Shown here in pieces: positions 34,212-42,944 of a DNA stretch of 64,000 nt (the first letter of the stretch is position 1; every line of letters begins with the position of its first letter). Under the pieces are notes generated by a model, which made no database searches, was not told the DNA's origin, and saw nothing but the letters and a program-made list of their open reading frames with translations. This DNA comes from Loktanella sp. DSM 29012 (GTDB lineage: Bacteria; Pseudomonadota; Alphaproteobacteria; Rhodobacterales; Rhodobacteraceae). A program made the position numbers and the translations under genes. The stretch covers positions 1 through 64,000 of the forward strand of contig NZ_FOEJ01000006.1 of NCBI RefSeq assembly GCF_900110705.1, in the 5' to 3' direction.

Positions 34212-35000
34212 ATGTACGCATTCGATATTGCGCGCCCCACCACTCTGGATGAGGCAAAGGCGGCAATCGCCGCAGGAGGACAGGCGCTGAGCGGAGGACA
34301 GACGCTGATCCCGACGTTGAAGGCGCGTCTGGCGATGCCCGAGACGCTGGTCAGCCTGCACGGGATCGCCGATCTCAAGGGGGTGAGCACCGACAGCGCG
34401 GGCCGGATCTGCGTCAAGGGTGCGACAGTGCACCGGGCGGTGGCCGAGGCTGTTGCCGACAGTTTTCCGGCCTTGAGCTATCTGGCAAGCCGGATCGGTG
34501 ATCCGGCCGTGCGCAACCGTGGCACCATCGGTGGTAGTGTGGCGAACAATGATCCGTCCGCCTGCTATCCGGCGGCGGTTCTGGCCTGCGATGCGACCGT
34601 TTGCACGGACCGGCGGGAGATCGCGGCCGATGATTACTTCCAAGGGATGTTCACGACGGCGCTGGAAGAAGACGAGATCGTCACCGAAGTGAAATTCCCC
34701 GTCCCGCAGGCGGCTGCCTATGAAAAGTTCATCCAGCCTGCGTCCCGGTTTCCGCTGGTTGCGGTCTTTGTCGCACGATTTGCGGATGGTGTCCGGGTGG
34801 CGATCACGGGCGCGTCTGAATCCGGCGTGTTCCGCTGGTCTGCTGCCGAGGAAGCGCTGTCGGCCAATTTCACGCCAGATGCGCTGGACGGGCTGTCTGT
34901 CGATGCGGACGGCATGATCGGCGATCTGCACGGATCCAAGGATTACCGCGCGCATCTGTGCGGCGTGATGGCAAAGCGCGCGGTCGCGCGGGCCGTCTAG
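34212..35000 (+). CDS. coxM: CO-dehydrogenase-like medium subunit (FAD)
   Basis: The 262-residue flavoprotein that passes electrons from the [2Fe-2S] clusters to the quinone pool or another acceptor. FAD-binding motifs are AAGGQALSGGQTLIPTLKAR (near residues 27-46) and RNRGTIGGSVANNDPSACYP (98-117). The end (KDYRAHLCGVMAKRAVARAV) is typical. The ATG at 34212 has AGAGGAGAG upstream. No coxG membrane-anchor gene follows, unlike some form I clusters; the next gene is an unrelated OmpA-like protein. Confidence 0.93.
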   Translation: MYAFDIARPTTLDEAKAAIAAGGQALSGGQTLIPTLKARLAMPETLVSLHGIADLKGVSTDSAGRICVKGATVHRAVAEAVADSFPALSYLASRIGDPAVRNRGTIGGSVANNDPSACYPAAVLACDATVCTDRREIAADDYFQGMFTTALEEDEIVTEVKFPVPQAAAYEKFIQPASRFPLVAVFVARFADGVRVAITGASESGVFRWSAAEEALSANFTPDALDGLSVDADGMIGDLHGSKDYRAHLCGVMAKRAVARAV

Positions 35001-35108
35001 GCGGAACCCCGCCACCGGTCCTGCGCAGCGGGAACGGTGGTGATTTCCAAGGGTTGATCAGGTGTCCCCGGCATGTGCCGGGGGCACCTTTTGTTTGCGA
35101 GGAACACC

Positions 35109-37052
35109 ATGACGCGATTGACCCTGACCTCCACCACAGCCCTGATGATCGGGCTGTCCGTCTCATCCGCTTCGGCGCAAGAGGCGGTCTTTCCCTGCAA
35201 TTTGCCTGACGGTGCCGCCATGGCGGATGCGCAGGCATTGGCGGTGGCCATCGGAGAAGAGGCCGTGACCGCTGATCTGGTCGTGACGGATGATCCCGCT
35301 GTCTGCGGTCCGGCGCAATTGGCGGCCGCCCAGGCGTTGATCGAAGACGCCACGGCTGAAGGCGAGCCTGTTGCTGTCGAAGATCAAGGCGAAGAGGCGG
35401 CACCAGATCCGGCAGAGGTTGCGACCGAGGCTGACGCACCTGCCACGCAGGACGAGGCTGTGCCTGCCGATACTGCACCGGTGGATGAGGCACCCGTCGC
35501 CGCCGAACCGGAAGCCCCGGCAAGCGCACCCGAGGCTGAGGCACAAGACACCGAGGAGCCTGCCACCGAAGCCGCACCGGTCGTAGAGCCTACACCTGAG
35601 GACATGCCGGTCGCGGAGCCAGCACCCGAGGCCATGCCGCCCGCCGAGGACGAGGCACCCGCTGCGACAGAGCCACAGGTGAATGAGGAAACACCGACCG
35701 AGGAGGCCGCCCCGACTGCTGAAGACGCTACGACCCCCGACGAGACTGTGGCACCCGAGACAACGCCTGCTGAGGCTGAAATCCCAGAAGAAGCCGAGGC
35801 ACCGGTAGCGCCGGAGGCGGAGGCCACTGCCGCGGACGACAGCACAGATGCCGCTGCGGGAGACGCCCCTGATGCGGCTGTCGCGCCAGACGCGCAGCAA
35901 GAAGATACGGCGGTCGAAGACGTGCCTGCGACCGGTCCGGCAGATGCCGAGACACTGGCAGAGCCGACTGCAGAAGAGCTGGCCGCCCGCGACGCGCGTC
36001 GTGCGGAACGCGCTGCGGCACGCCAGCAATCCGCCGCTGCAACGGCTGAATCTGACAGCGCAGAGGTCGTGACAGAGGAAGTCCAGTCAGAGGATGTGCG
36101 GTCCGCAGACGAGGATTTCGACACGCAGGTGCTGAGCGATACCGCCACCGCAGAGGATGACGATGACGGTCTGTCCCGGTTCGAGCAGGCACTGCTGCTG
36201 GGTCTGGGGGCCGCGACGGTCGGTGCGATCCTCAACAACGGCGACGCCGTCGTGTCCAATTCCGGTGACCGCGTGATTGTGGAACGTGAAGGCGAGTTGC
36301 GGGTGCTGCGTGACGACAACACGCTGTTGCGTCAACCGGGCGCGCAAATCGCAACCCAGACCTTTGACGACGGATCGACCCTGACGACCGTCACCCGAGA
36401 GGACGGCAGTTTCGTGACCACGATCCGTGCCGCCGACGGCACCGTCCTGCGCCGTACGCTGACGCGTGTGGATGGCACGCAGGTCCAACTGATCAACGAT
36501 CTGGAACAGGTGGACCCGATTGATGTCACGTCCCTGCCGCAGGTCCAGACCGGGCAGGAAACGCAGCTGGGCAATGCCGATGATGCGGCGTTGCGTGCGG
36601 CCTTGTCGGCGGGTCTGCTGACACAGACGGGCCGGTCCTATTCGCTGGAACAGATCCGCGATGTGCAGCAGGTACGCGAGTTGTCACCGCAGATCGAGTT
36701 GGACACGATTACCTTTGCCAGCGGTTCGGCTGCAATTCAGCCCAGCGAGGCCGAAGAGCTGGGTGCACTGGGCCGGGCGATGCTGGCGGTGATCGAGGAT
36801 GATCCGAGTGCGGTTTTCCTGATCGAAGGCCACACCGATGCGGTCGGCGATGCGGCCTATAACCTGGGCCTGTCGGACCGTCGCGCGGAAACGGTCGCGC
36901 TGGCGCTGACGCAGTATTTCGGCGTGCCGCCGGAAAACCTGGTGACGCAAGGCTACGGCGAATCCTATCTCAAGGTGCGCACGCTGGAAGCCGAGCGCGC
37001 GAATCGCCGTGCGGCTGTTCGCAACATCACACCGCTGCTGCGCGACAGCTGA
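35109..37052 (+). CDS. OmpA family protein with acidic Ala/Pro/Glu-rich linker
   Basis: A 647-residue secreted envelope protein. A signal peptide (TTALMIGLSVSSASA) is followed by a small domain with two Cys, then about 240 residues dominated by Ala, Pro, Glu and Thr (roughly 90-330), a hydrophobic stretch (LLLGLGAATVGAILNNGDAV), a repeated-beta region and a C-terminal OmpA domain (TFASGSAAIQPSEAEELGAL, EGHTDAVGDAAYNLGLSDRR, VTQGYGESYL) that binds peptidoglycan. The acidic linker is probably extended and may span the periplasm. ATG at 35109 was chosen from the signal peptide. Confidence 0.82.
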   Translation: MTRLTLTSTTALMIGLSVSSASAQEAVFPCNLPDGAAMADAQALAVAIGEEAVTADLVVTDDPAVCGPAQLAAAQALIEDATAEGEPVAVEDQGEEAAPDPAEVATEADAPATQDEAVPADTAPVDEAPVAAEPEAPASAPEAEAQDTEEPATEAAPVVEPTPEDMPVAEPAPEAMPPAEDEAPAATEPQVNEETPTEEAAPTAEDATTPDETVAPETTPAEAEIPEEAEAPVAPEAEATAADDSTDAAAGDAPDAAVAPDAQQEDTAVEDVPATGPADAETLAEPTAEELAARDARRAERAAARQQSAAATAESDSAEVVTEEVQSEDVRSADEDFDTQVLSDTATAEDDDDGLSRFEQALLLGLGAATVGAILNNGDAVVSNSGDRVIVEREGELRVLRDDNTLLRQPGAQIATQTFDDGSTLTTVTREDGSFVTTIRAADGTVLRRTLTRVDGTQVQLINDLEQVDPIDVTSLPQVQTGQETQLGNADDAALRAALSAGLLTQTGRSYSLEQIRDVQQVRELSPQIELDTITFASGSAAIQPSEAEELGALGRAMLAVIEDDPSAVFLIEGHTDAVGDAAYNLGLSDRRAETVALALTQYFGVPPENLVTQGYGESYLKVRTLEAERANRRAAVRNITPLLRDS

Positions 37053-37061
37053 AAACAAGCG

Positions 37062-37080
37062 GGCGGGAGAAAGTCCCGCC
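37062..37080 (+). terminator. Possible hairpin terminator after OmpA-like gene
   Basis: GGCGGGA-GAAAG-TCCCGCC forms a stable stem directly after the OmpA-like stop codon. It lacks a clear T-run, so it may act with Rho or protect the 3' end instead. Confidence 0.45.
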
Positions 37081-37113
37081 CCCGTGCCCGCTGAATATGG
37101 GCCTGTCGCAATG

Positions 37114-37144
37114 AAAAAGGGGTCAGCGCCGATGCGCTGACCCC
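37114..37144 (-). terminator. Rho-independent terminator of infC
   Basis: On the minus strand GGGGTCAGCGC-ATCG-GCGCTGACCCC is followed by a TTTTT run, starting about 20 bases after the infC stop codon. The stem has eleven paired bases. It also insulates infC from the convergent OmpA-like gene. Confidence 0.88.
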
Positions 37145-37166
37145 TGAACTTTGCCATATGGATCGC

Positions 37167-37715
37167 TTACTTGGGCAGCGGTCCGATCAACATGACCATC
37201 TGGCGGCCTTCCATCTTGGGAAAGTTTTCGACCTTGCCGTGTTCCTTGGTGTCCTCGGCCACACGTTCCAGCAGGGCGCGACCCAGTTCCTGGTGGGCCA
37301 TTTCGCGGCCACGGAAACGCAGGGTGATTTTCACCTTGTCCCCGTTTTCAAGGAACTTGTAGACGTTCTTCATCTTGACGCCGTAGTCGTGATCATCGGT
37401 GTTTGGACGGAATTTGATTTCCTTGATCTCGATGATCTTCTGCTTCTTGCGCGCCTCGGCTTCCTTCTTTTGGGTCTCGTACTTGTACTTTCCGAAATCC
37501 ATGATCTTGCAGACGGGCGGATTGGCGTTGGGGGAAATCTCTACCAGGTCCAGACCGGCCTCTTCGGCCATGGCCAGCGCCCGTTCGGGCGACACGACGC
37601 CGACATTCTCGCCTTCGGCGCCGATGAGTCTGATGTCTCCGCCCCGAATGCGGTCGTTGATGCGGGGGCCAGTGTCGCGCTGTGGTGGCGCGTTGTGGGG
37701 TCTGCGTCCTATGAT
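37167..37715 (-). CDS. infC: Translation initiation factor IF-3 with non-canonical start
   Basis: IF-3 binds the 30S subunit and checks start codons. The 182-residue form has the N-domain [20 protein letters not shown], the linker [20 protein letters not shown] and the C-domain [20 protein letters not shown]. Homology starts at (I)[11 protein letters not shown], preceded by AAGGA and the codon ATC at 37713-37715; no ATG, GTG or TTG lies there. Upstream the frame reaches a start at 37781, but that part is unconserved. A rare start codon is expected, since IF-3 represses its own mRNA by rejecting non-canonical starts. Confidence 0.88.
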   Translation of the reverse strand: MIGRRPHNAPPQRDTGPRINDRIRGGDIRLIGAEGENVGVVSPERALAMAEEAGLDLVEISPNANPPVCKIMDFGKYKYETQKKEAEARKKQKIIEIKEIKFRPNTDDHDYGVKMKNVYKFLENGDKVKITLRFRGREMAHQELGRALLERVAEDTKEHGKVENFPKMEGRQMVMLIGPLPK

Positions 37716-37886
37716 CTTTATCCTTCGATCGTTGTCTTGAGGGTTGCAAATGTAGGTAATGCGCTGCACCGCGACCTTCAAGCGGCAATTGGTGGTTGCG
37801 GGTTACCCCTTTTCTTTTCTCGCGACCGACACCAAGTAGAAACCGGATCACCAAAAGGTGAAACTGGATCAGAAGGACCAAATGCC

Positions 37887-38816
37887 ATGCAAGCACTTGT
37901 CATTATCGTTGTCGTCGCTGTTCTCGGCTTTTTCGGGTATCAGTATTTTGTAGATGGGCAGGACCCTCAGGCTGTTGTGTCGGGCCAGACGGATGACGTC
38001 GCCGTCACCTCAGAAGACGCAGAGGCGGCCGTCGAAGACGCTGCGGCAGACACGGCAGCCGCAGTCGAAGACGCGACCGATGAAGCTGCCGCCGCAGCAG
38101 ATGCAGCGGTTGACGCCATGACGGACGTAGCAGGCGACGCGACCGAAGAAACGGCTGCTGCCGCCGAAGCAGCCGCTGCCGAAGCCGAAGCGTTGGCCGC
38201 CGAAGCTGATGCCGCTGCTGCCGATGCCGCCGCAGCCGTGCAGGAGGCCGCAGATGCAGCCGCCGCCGAGGTTGAAGCTGCAACCGAGGATGCCGCCGCT
38301 GCAACCGAAGACGCGGCTGCTGACGCCACCGCAGTTGTCGATGATGCGACCGCCGCCACCGAAGACGCAGCCGCTGACGCCGCCGCAGCTGTCGACGACG
38401 CGACCGCCGCAACGGAAGAAGCCGCCGCTGATGCCGCCGCTACCGTTGATGCCACCGCAGATGCAGCAGCCGAGGAGGTCGACGCAGCCGTAGATCAAGC
38501 TGATGCAGCAATGGACGAAGCCGTTGCACCTGACGCGGAGGTGGCTGCCGAGGCAGAGGTCGCAACCGCCGAGACAACGACCGAAGGCGACGCAGCCGCC
38601 GCCGATGCCGGCACTGACACAGCCGAGGTTCCGCTGAGCGAATTGCTGACCCCCGAAGGTTTCGACGCGGATACCGTCATTGCGCGTATCGAGGCAAGCG
38701 AGCTGGATACGATGCAGAAAACAGTCTTGACCCGCGCCGCCGAAACGGTGCGCGACAATCCCGACATGCTGTCCAGCGTGCTGGATCAGATCCGTGCCGC
38801 GATGGGCGTGAACTGA
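37887..38816 (+). CDS. Membrane-anchored Ala/Asp/Glu-repeat protein
   Basis: A 309-residue protein with one N-terminal membrane helix (ALVIIVVVAVLGFFGYQYFV), about 220 residues of Ala/Asp/Glu/Val/Thr sequence, and a small C-terminal domain (LLTPEGFDADTVIARIEASE to the end IRAAMGVN). The middle contains imperfect repeats of about 16 residues such as ATEDAAADATAVVDDATA, suggesting an amphipathic, apolipoprotein-like helix. It is very acidic with no Cys. ATG at 37887 with AGAAGGA upstream was chosen; the long frame upstream overlaps infC. The function is unknown; envelope tethering is possible. Confidence 0.78.
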   Translation: MQALVIIVVVAVLGFFGYQYFVDGQDPQAVVSGQTDDVAVTSEDAEAAVEDAAADTAAAVEDATDEAAAAADAAVDAMTDVAGDATEETAAAAEAAAAEAEALAAEADAAAADAAAAVQEAADAAAAEVEAATEDAAAATEDAAADATAVVDDATAATEDAAADAAAAVDDATAATEEAAADAAATVDATADAAAEEVDAAVDQADAAMDEAVAPDAEVAAEAEVATAETTTEGDAAAADAGTDTAEVPLSELLTPEGFDADTVIARIEASELDTMQKTVLTRAAETVRDNPDMLSSVLDQIRAAMGVN

Positions 38817-38834
38817 CCGCGCCAAGACGACGAC

Positions 38835-38872
38835 AAAAGGGCCGCATCATGACGGGATGCGGCCCTTTTTTT
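38835..38872 (+). terminator. Rho-independent terminator
   Basis: AAAAGGGCCGCATC-N5-GATGCGGCCCTTTTTTT forms a long stem with a T-run directly after the Ala-rich gene. The flanking A and T runs let it work in both directions, which suits the convergent ferredoxin reductase gene. Confidence 0.9.
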
Positions 38873-38893
38873 ATGATGTCTCGACAGGTGCGT

Positions 38894-39742
38894 TCAGCCG
38901 ACGAATGCCTTTTCGATGACGAATTCGCCGGGTTCGGAATTGGCACCTTCATGTAGGCCAGCGGCCTCCATCAGCGCCGCGATGTCCTTGTTGAAGGCCA
39001 GGCTGCCGCAGACCATCGCGCGATCATCCTGCGCGTTCAGTGGCGGCACACCCAGATCGGTGAACAGGTCGCCGTTCTCGATCAGGGTCGTGATCCGGCC
39101 CATCTTGTCGCTCTTTTCGCGGGTAGTGGTCGGGTAGTAGCGGATCTTGTCCAGCGCATCTTGGCCCAGCAGTTCGATCATCATCTCGTCCTGCTTGAGA
39201 TCGGCGATCAGATTCGCACCATAGGTCAGTTCCGCCACGTCGCGGCAGGTGTGCGTGACGATGACCTCTTCGAACCGTTCATAGGTTTCGGGTTCGCGCA
39301 GCAGCGACGCAAAGGGGGCAAAGCCCGTACCCGTGGCGAACATATACAGGCGTTTGCCGGGCAGCAGCGCATCATGCACCAGAGTGCCCACGGGTTTGGG
39401 GCGCAGGATGATCTGGTCGCCGGGCTGGATGTGCTGCAATTTCGATGTCAGTGGGCCGTTCTCGACCTTGATCGAATAGAACTCCAACTCGTCGTCCCAT
39501 GCGGGCGATGCGATGGAATAGGCGCGCAGCAGTGGTTTTTGCTTGCCGGTTTCTGGGTGCGGATCGCCCATCAGACCGATCATGACGAATTCGCCGGACC
39601 GGAACCGCAGCGATGCGGGGCGGGTCACACGGAATGAAAACAGTTTGTCCGTATAGTGCTGCACCGCCGTGACGGTCTGGGCGTCAGGCAGGGTGGGCAC
39701 GGGTCTTGCGGCGGTATCTGTCACGGGGCGTTGCTCTGTCAT
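38894..39742 (-). CDS. fpr: Ferredoxin/flavodoxin-NADP+ reductase
   Basis: A 282-residue FAD enzyme moving electrons between NADPH and ferredoxin or flavodoxin. FAD contacts are RAYSIASPAWDDELEFYSIK (near residues 75-94) and the NADP-binding part is MFATGTGFAPFASLLREPET and AMVCGSLAFNKDIAALMEAA; the end is FVIEKAFVG, with the Val-Gly tail typical of the bacterial subclass. It ends a run of sulfate-assimilation genes and probably supplies reduced ferredoxin to the sulfite reductase, as that enzyme has no flavoprotein subunit here. Confidence 0.93.
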   Translation of the reverse strand: MTEQRPVTDTAARPVPTLPDAQTVTAVQHYTDKLFSFRVTRPASLRFRSGEFVMIGLMGDPHPETGKQKPLLRAYSIASPAWDDELEFYSIKVENGPLTSKLQHIQPGDQIILRPKPVGTLVHDALLPGKRLYMFATGTGFAPFASLLREPETYERFEEVIVTHTCRDVAELTYGANLIADLKQDEMMIELLGQDALDKIRYYPTTTREKSDKMGRITTLIENGDLFTDLGVPPLNAQDDRAMVCGSLAFNKDIAALMEAAGLHEGANSEPGEFVIEKAFVG

Positions 39743-39804
39743 TGGGTCATCAGCGGCACGTCTGCGCCGCCCTCCGTCTAGTGCAAAAAGAAAAGGGGTG
39801 AAAG

Positions 39805-40200
39805 TCAGCCGCGCATACGCGCCTGATAGGCGTGGGCGCGCCAGTCAGCACGGGCGATCCATTGATCCTGCGGTTGCCGGGCGGCCAGCGTGTCGTCGAT
39901 CTCGACCTCGTCAAAACCACTGCGGCGCGCCATGGCGTATTGGTCGGCCAGCACGTGACCATGGGCCCGCAGACGCCCGGTAAAACCTGCCCGGCGCAAA
40001 ATCGCCGCGAGGGTGAATCCGCGCCCATCGGCAAAGCTGGGGAATGCGATCCGCACGACCTGCGCGCCAGTCAGCGCGCGCACGGCGTCGGGGTCGGCAT
40101 CAGAGGGCACGTCCACGGCCACGCCGTTTTCGCCCATGGGGACAAAGGTGCCTGTGAAATCATCGGGTGCAAACCCGCTATCGGTTACAATCACGCTCAT
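39805..40200 (-). CDS. DUF934 family protein
   Basis: A 131-residue protein of the DUF934 family, seen almost always beside cysI and cysH in proteobacteria and sometimes called an oxidoreductase probably involved in sulfite reduction. It contains RIAFPSFADGRGFTLAAILR and AHGHVLADQYAMARRSGFDE (residues 50-105). No cofactor site is evident. It follows cysH by 43 bases in the same direction and is likely co-transcribed. A partner role in sulfite reduction is known only from context. Confidence 0.88.
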   Translation of the reverse strand: MSVIVTDSGFAPDDFTGTFVPMGENGVAVDVPSDADPDAVRALTGAQVVRIAFPSFADGRGFTLAAILRRAGFTGRLRAHGHVLADQYAMARRSGFDEVEIDDTLAARQPQDQWIARADWRAHAYQARMRG

Positions 40201-40243
40201 CGGTTACTCCTGCGGGACATTGTGGTCCGCGCGTCTGTGATGT

Positions 40244-40978
40244 TCAAAGTCCGGCACCAGCCGGAATACGGACCATCTTGCCATCGACAAAATGGATGCC
40301 GCATTCGGTTTTTTCGCGGTTGCGCCAGCGGCCCGCCCGCGGGTCTTCGCCGGGTGCGACCTTGGTCGTGCAGGGGGCGCAGCCGATCGACGGATACCCC
40401 TGAGCCACCAGCGGATGCCGGGGCAGGCGGTTTTCGACCATGTAATCCTGCACATCGTCACGGGTCCAATGCGCCAGCGGGTTGACCTTGAGCAGGTCGC
40501 CATCTGCCTCGAAGAACGGCAATGCCTTGCGCTGACCGCCTTGGTATTGCTTGCGCCCGGTGATCCAGCCGTCGAATTCGCCCAAGGCGCGCATCAGCGG
40601 TTCGGTCTTGCGCAGGGCGCAGCAGCCGTCAGGGTCCGACAGGTGCAGCAGCCCTTCGTTGTCGCGTGCCAGCAGCGCATCACGATCGGGATGCAGGACG
40701 CGCACGTCGCCGAGGTGCAGGCGTTCCGCGACTTCCATCTGGTAGGTCAGCGTTTCCGCAAACAGCATCTCGGTATCCAGAAATAACACCGGCAGGTTGC
40801 GATCCAGCACCGACACCATATGCAGCAGCGCCACGGATTCCGCCCCGAAAGAGCTGACAAGCGTGAGTTTGCCTGTCTGGCCGTCGGTCAGGGCGCGTTC
40901 CAGAACAGCGCGGGCCGAATGGTGTTTGTAGGCCTCGTTCAGGGACGTGACCCTGTCGGACAGGTTATCAAGCGGCAT
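40244..40978 (-). CDS. cysH: Assimilatory APS reductase (Fe-S type CysH)
   Basis: This enzyme reduces adenylyl sulfate to sulfite with thioredoxin. The 244-residue protein has VSSFGAESVALLHMVSVLDR, the Cys pair in PDGCCALRKTEPL and the second pair in IGCAPCTTKV; these four Cys bind a [4Fe-4S] cluster and mark APS rather than PAPS reductase. The catalytic Cys is in KTECGIHF near the C-terminus. Start ATG at 40978 overlaps the cysI stop by 11 bases. Sulfate activation genes are not in the window. Confidence 0.93.
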   Translation of the reverse strand: MPLDNLSDRVTSLNEAYKHHSARAVLERALTDGQTGKLTLVSSFGAESVALLHMVSVLDRNLPVLFLDTEMLFAETLTYQMEVAERLHLGDVRVLHPDRDALLARDNEGLLHLSDPDGCCALRKTEPLMRALGEFDGWITGRKQYQGGQRKALPFFEADGDLLKVNPLAHWTRDDVQDYMVENRLPRHPLVAQGYPSIGCAPCTTKVAPGEDPRAGRWRNREKTECGIHFVDGKMVRIPAGAGL

Positions 40979-42641
40979 CGCGTGCGCCTTCCTTGTCAGG
41001 ATAAAGGACCGCCTTGAACGGACCCGCGCCCAGACGGCGGTAGGCCTGAAGAAATGTCTCGGACGCGTCCTCACGCAGATCAAGGTAGCCCAGCACCAGC
41101 CGTTCGATGGCTGGGATGATCTCATCGGCGCTGAAACCGGGACCGGCCCGCTCGCCGATCGCCGCGTCCTCGGACCCGTCGCCGCCCAGCGTGATCTGAT
41201 AGTTTTCCACCCCTGCACGGTCGAGGCCAAGGATGCCGATGTGACCCACATGGTGGTGACCACAGGCGTTGATGCAGCCTGAAATCTTGATCTTCAGCGG
41301 GCCGACCTCGTGTTCCAGTTTGAGTTCGTCGAACCGGGTCGCGATTTGCTGTGCAATGGGGATCGACCGCGCTGTTGCCAGCGCGCAGTAGTCCATGCCG
41401 GGGCAGGCGATGATGTCGGACGCCAGCCCGATGTTCGCCGTCGCAAGGTCCGCCGCACGCAATGCGGCATAGACGGCAGGCAGATCGGATTGATGCACAT
41501 GCGGCAGGATCACGTTCTGTTCGTGGCTGATGCGCAGCTCGTCATGACCGTAGGTTTCGGCGATATCGGCCAGCGCGCGCATCTGGTCAGATGTCGCATC
41601 GCCCGGCGTGGCACCGTGTTTTTTGATCGAGACGCTGACGATGGCATATCCGTCCGCCTTGTGCGCGGTCAGGTTGGTATCTGACCAGGACCGGAACGCA
41701 GGGTTGGCCAGGCGGGCCGCCTCATACCCGTCGGTTTCCGCGGTCTTGAACGCAGGCGGCGCAAAGGCGGTCTGGATTTCCGCCAGCAAGGCCTGATCGA
41801 CGCCTGAAAACTCTGCGCGGATGCGTGCAAACCGTTCATCCACCAAGGCCCGTATCTGGTCGATACCATTCTCGTGCACGGTAATCTTGATGCGTGCCTT
41901 GTACTTGTTGTCGCGGCGGCCCAGCAGGTTGTAGACGCTGACGATCGCCTCGCAGTAAGGCAGGAGGTCGGCCACGGGCAGATAGTCCGTCAGCACCTTG
42001 CCGATCATCGGCGTCCGGCCCAGACCACCGCCCACCAGCACGCGGAACCCGATTTCTCCAGCGTCATTACGGACCAGTTGCAGTCCGATGTCATGGGCGC
42101 GGATGACCGCGCGGTCGGCCTCGGCCCCGGTCACCGCGATCTTGAACTTGCGCGGCAGGAACTGAAATTCGGGATGGTCCGTGGACCACTGCCGCAACAG
42201 TTCCGCATAGGGGCGGGGGTCCGCGATTTCATCTGCAGCGGCACCGGCGAAATGGTCCGCCGTCACGTTGCGGATCGTGTTGCCGCTGGTCTGGATGGCG
42301 TGCATTTCCACGTCCGCCAGTGCGTCAAGGATATCGGGGACGTCACGCAGTTCCGGCCAGTTGTACTGGATGTTCTGCCGCGTGGTGAAATGGCCATAGC
42401 CCTTGTCCCAACGGTCCGCGATCATGGCAAGCTGGCGCATCTGCGCGCTGTTCAGCGTGCCATAGGGCACGGCCACACGTAGCATGTAGGCGTGCAGTTG
42501 CAGATACAGACCGTTCATCAGGCGCAGCGGCTTGAATTCGTCCTCGGTCAGGGACCCGTCGATGCGGCGTTCGACCTGACCGCGGAATTGGGCGACACGT
42601 TCGCGAACGAATGCGGCGTCGAAATCGTTATACTTGTACAT
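40968..42641 (-). CDS. cysI: Siroheme-dependent sulfite reductase
   Basis: A 557-residue hemoprotein reducing sulfite to sulfide with six electrons. It begins MYKYNDFDAAFVRERVAQFR, carries GHFTTRQNIQYNW, and the coupled siroheme and [4Fe-4S] ligands are in CPGMDYCALATARSIPIAQQ and KISGCINACGHHHVGHIGIL near residues 405-460. Sequence alone could also fit assimilatory nitrite reductase, but neighbours cysH and cysG favour sulfite. Electron donor is probably ferredoxin through the fpr product. Stops overlapping cysH indicate coupling. Confidence 0.9.
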   Translation of the reverse strand: MYKYNDFDAAFVRERVAQFRGQVERRIDGSLTEDEFKPLRLMNGLYLQLHAYMLRVAVPYGTLNSAQMRQLAMIADRWDKGYGHFTTRQNIQYNWPELRDVPDILDALADVEMHAIQTSGNTIRNVTADHFAGAAADEIADPRPYAELLRQWSTDHPEFQFLPRKFKIAVTGAEADRAVIRAHDIGLQLVRNDAGEIGFRVLVGGGLGRTPMIGKVLTDYLPVADLLPYCEAIVSVYNLLGRRDNKYKARIKITVHENGIDQIRALVDERFARIRAEFSGVDQALLAEIQTAFAPPAFKTAETDGYEAARLANPAFRSWSDTNLTAHKADGYAIVSVSIKKHGATPGDATSDQMRALADIAETYGHDELRISHEQNVILPHVHQSDLPAVYAALRAADLATANIGLASDIIACPGMDYCALATARSIPIAQQIATRFDELKLEHEVGPLKIKISGCINACGHHHVGHIGILGLDRAGVENYQITLGGDGSEDAAIGERAGPGFSADEIIPAIERLVLGYLDLREDASETFLQAYRRLGAGPFKAVLYPDKEGARDAA

Positions 42642-42644
42642 GGA

Positions 42645-42944
42645 TCAGGCCCTCGTCTGTTTGCCGTGGGGATAGTTCGATGGTCCGCGCGTGCGGAACG
42701 CCTCTCGGAAATGCACGGGCTCTGGTCCCGCTTCGCCCTCTTGTGCGTCGGCCAGATAGGCCCCTGAGATTTCGGACTGACGCGCGCTGGCCTCCAGCAG
42801 GCGCAGTTCGGCGTGGGCCTCGTCGGTCAGCAGTTCGGCCTCTGCGATGTCGCGCGACCAGCGGTCGTCGTCGGTCAGCCAGACGGCGTCACCCTCGAGA
42901 AGCGCGTTGGCGGTGATGACCTTTGGAGTGAAAGCCTTGGGCAT
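42645..42944 (-). CDS. DUF2849 family protein
   Basis: A 99-residue protein of the DUF2849 family, found between cysG and cysI in Rhodobacteraceae and Rhizobiales. The N-terminal region (KAFTPKVITANALLEGDAVW) is followed by DDDRWSRDIAEAELL; the rest is charged. It starts at the ATG overlapping the cysG stop as TAATG and ends three bases before cysI, so translation is coupled on both sides. The role is unknown; a small accessory protein in sulfite reduction is plausible. Confidence 0.88.
   Translation of the reverse strand: MPKAFTPKVITANALLEGDAVWLTDDDRWSRDIAEAELLTDEAHAELRLLEASARQSEISGAYLADAQEGEAGPEPVHFREAFRTRGPSNYPHGKQTRA

Noticed and set aside
32596-34266. A 556-codon minus-strand frame opposite coxL
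   Set aside because: It is a shadow of coxL; the plus-strand product is clearly homologous to known large subunits.
37716-37781. N-terminal extension of IF-3 to a standard start codon
   Set aside because: The 22 added residues are not IF-3-like, and a ribosome site sits before the ATC codon instead.
36000-38600. Possible CRISPR-like or tandem-repeat array
   Set aside because: The repeats are codon-level Ala/Asp/Glu repeats inside open reading frames, without spacers or direct repeats of constant length.
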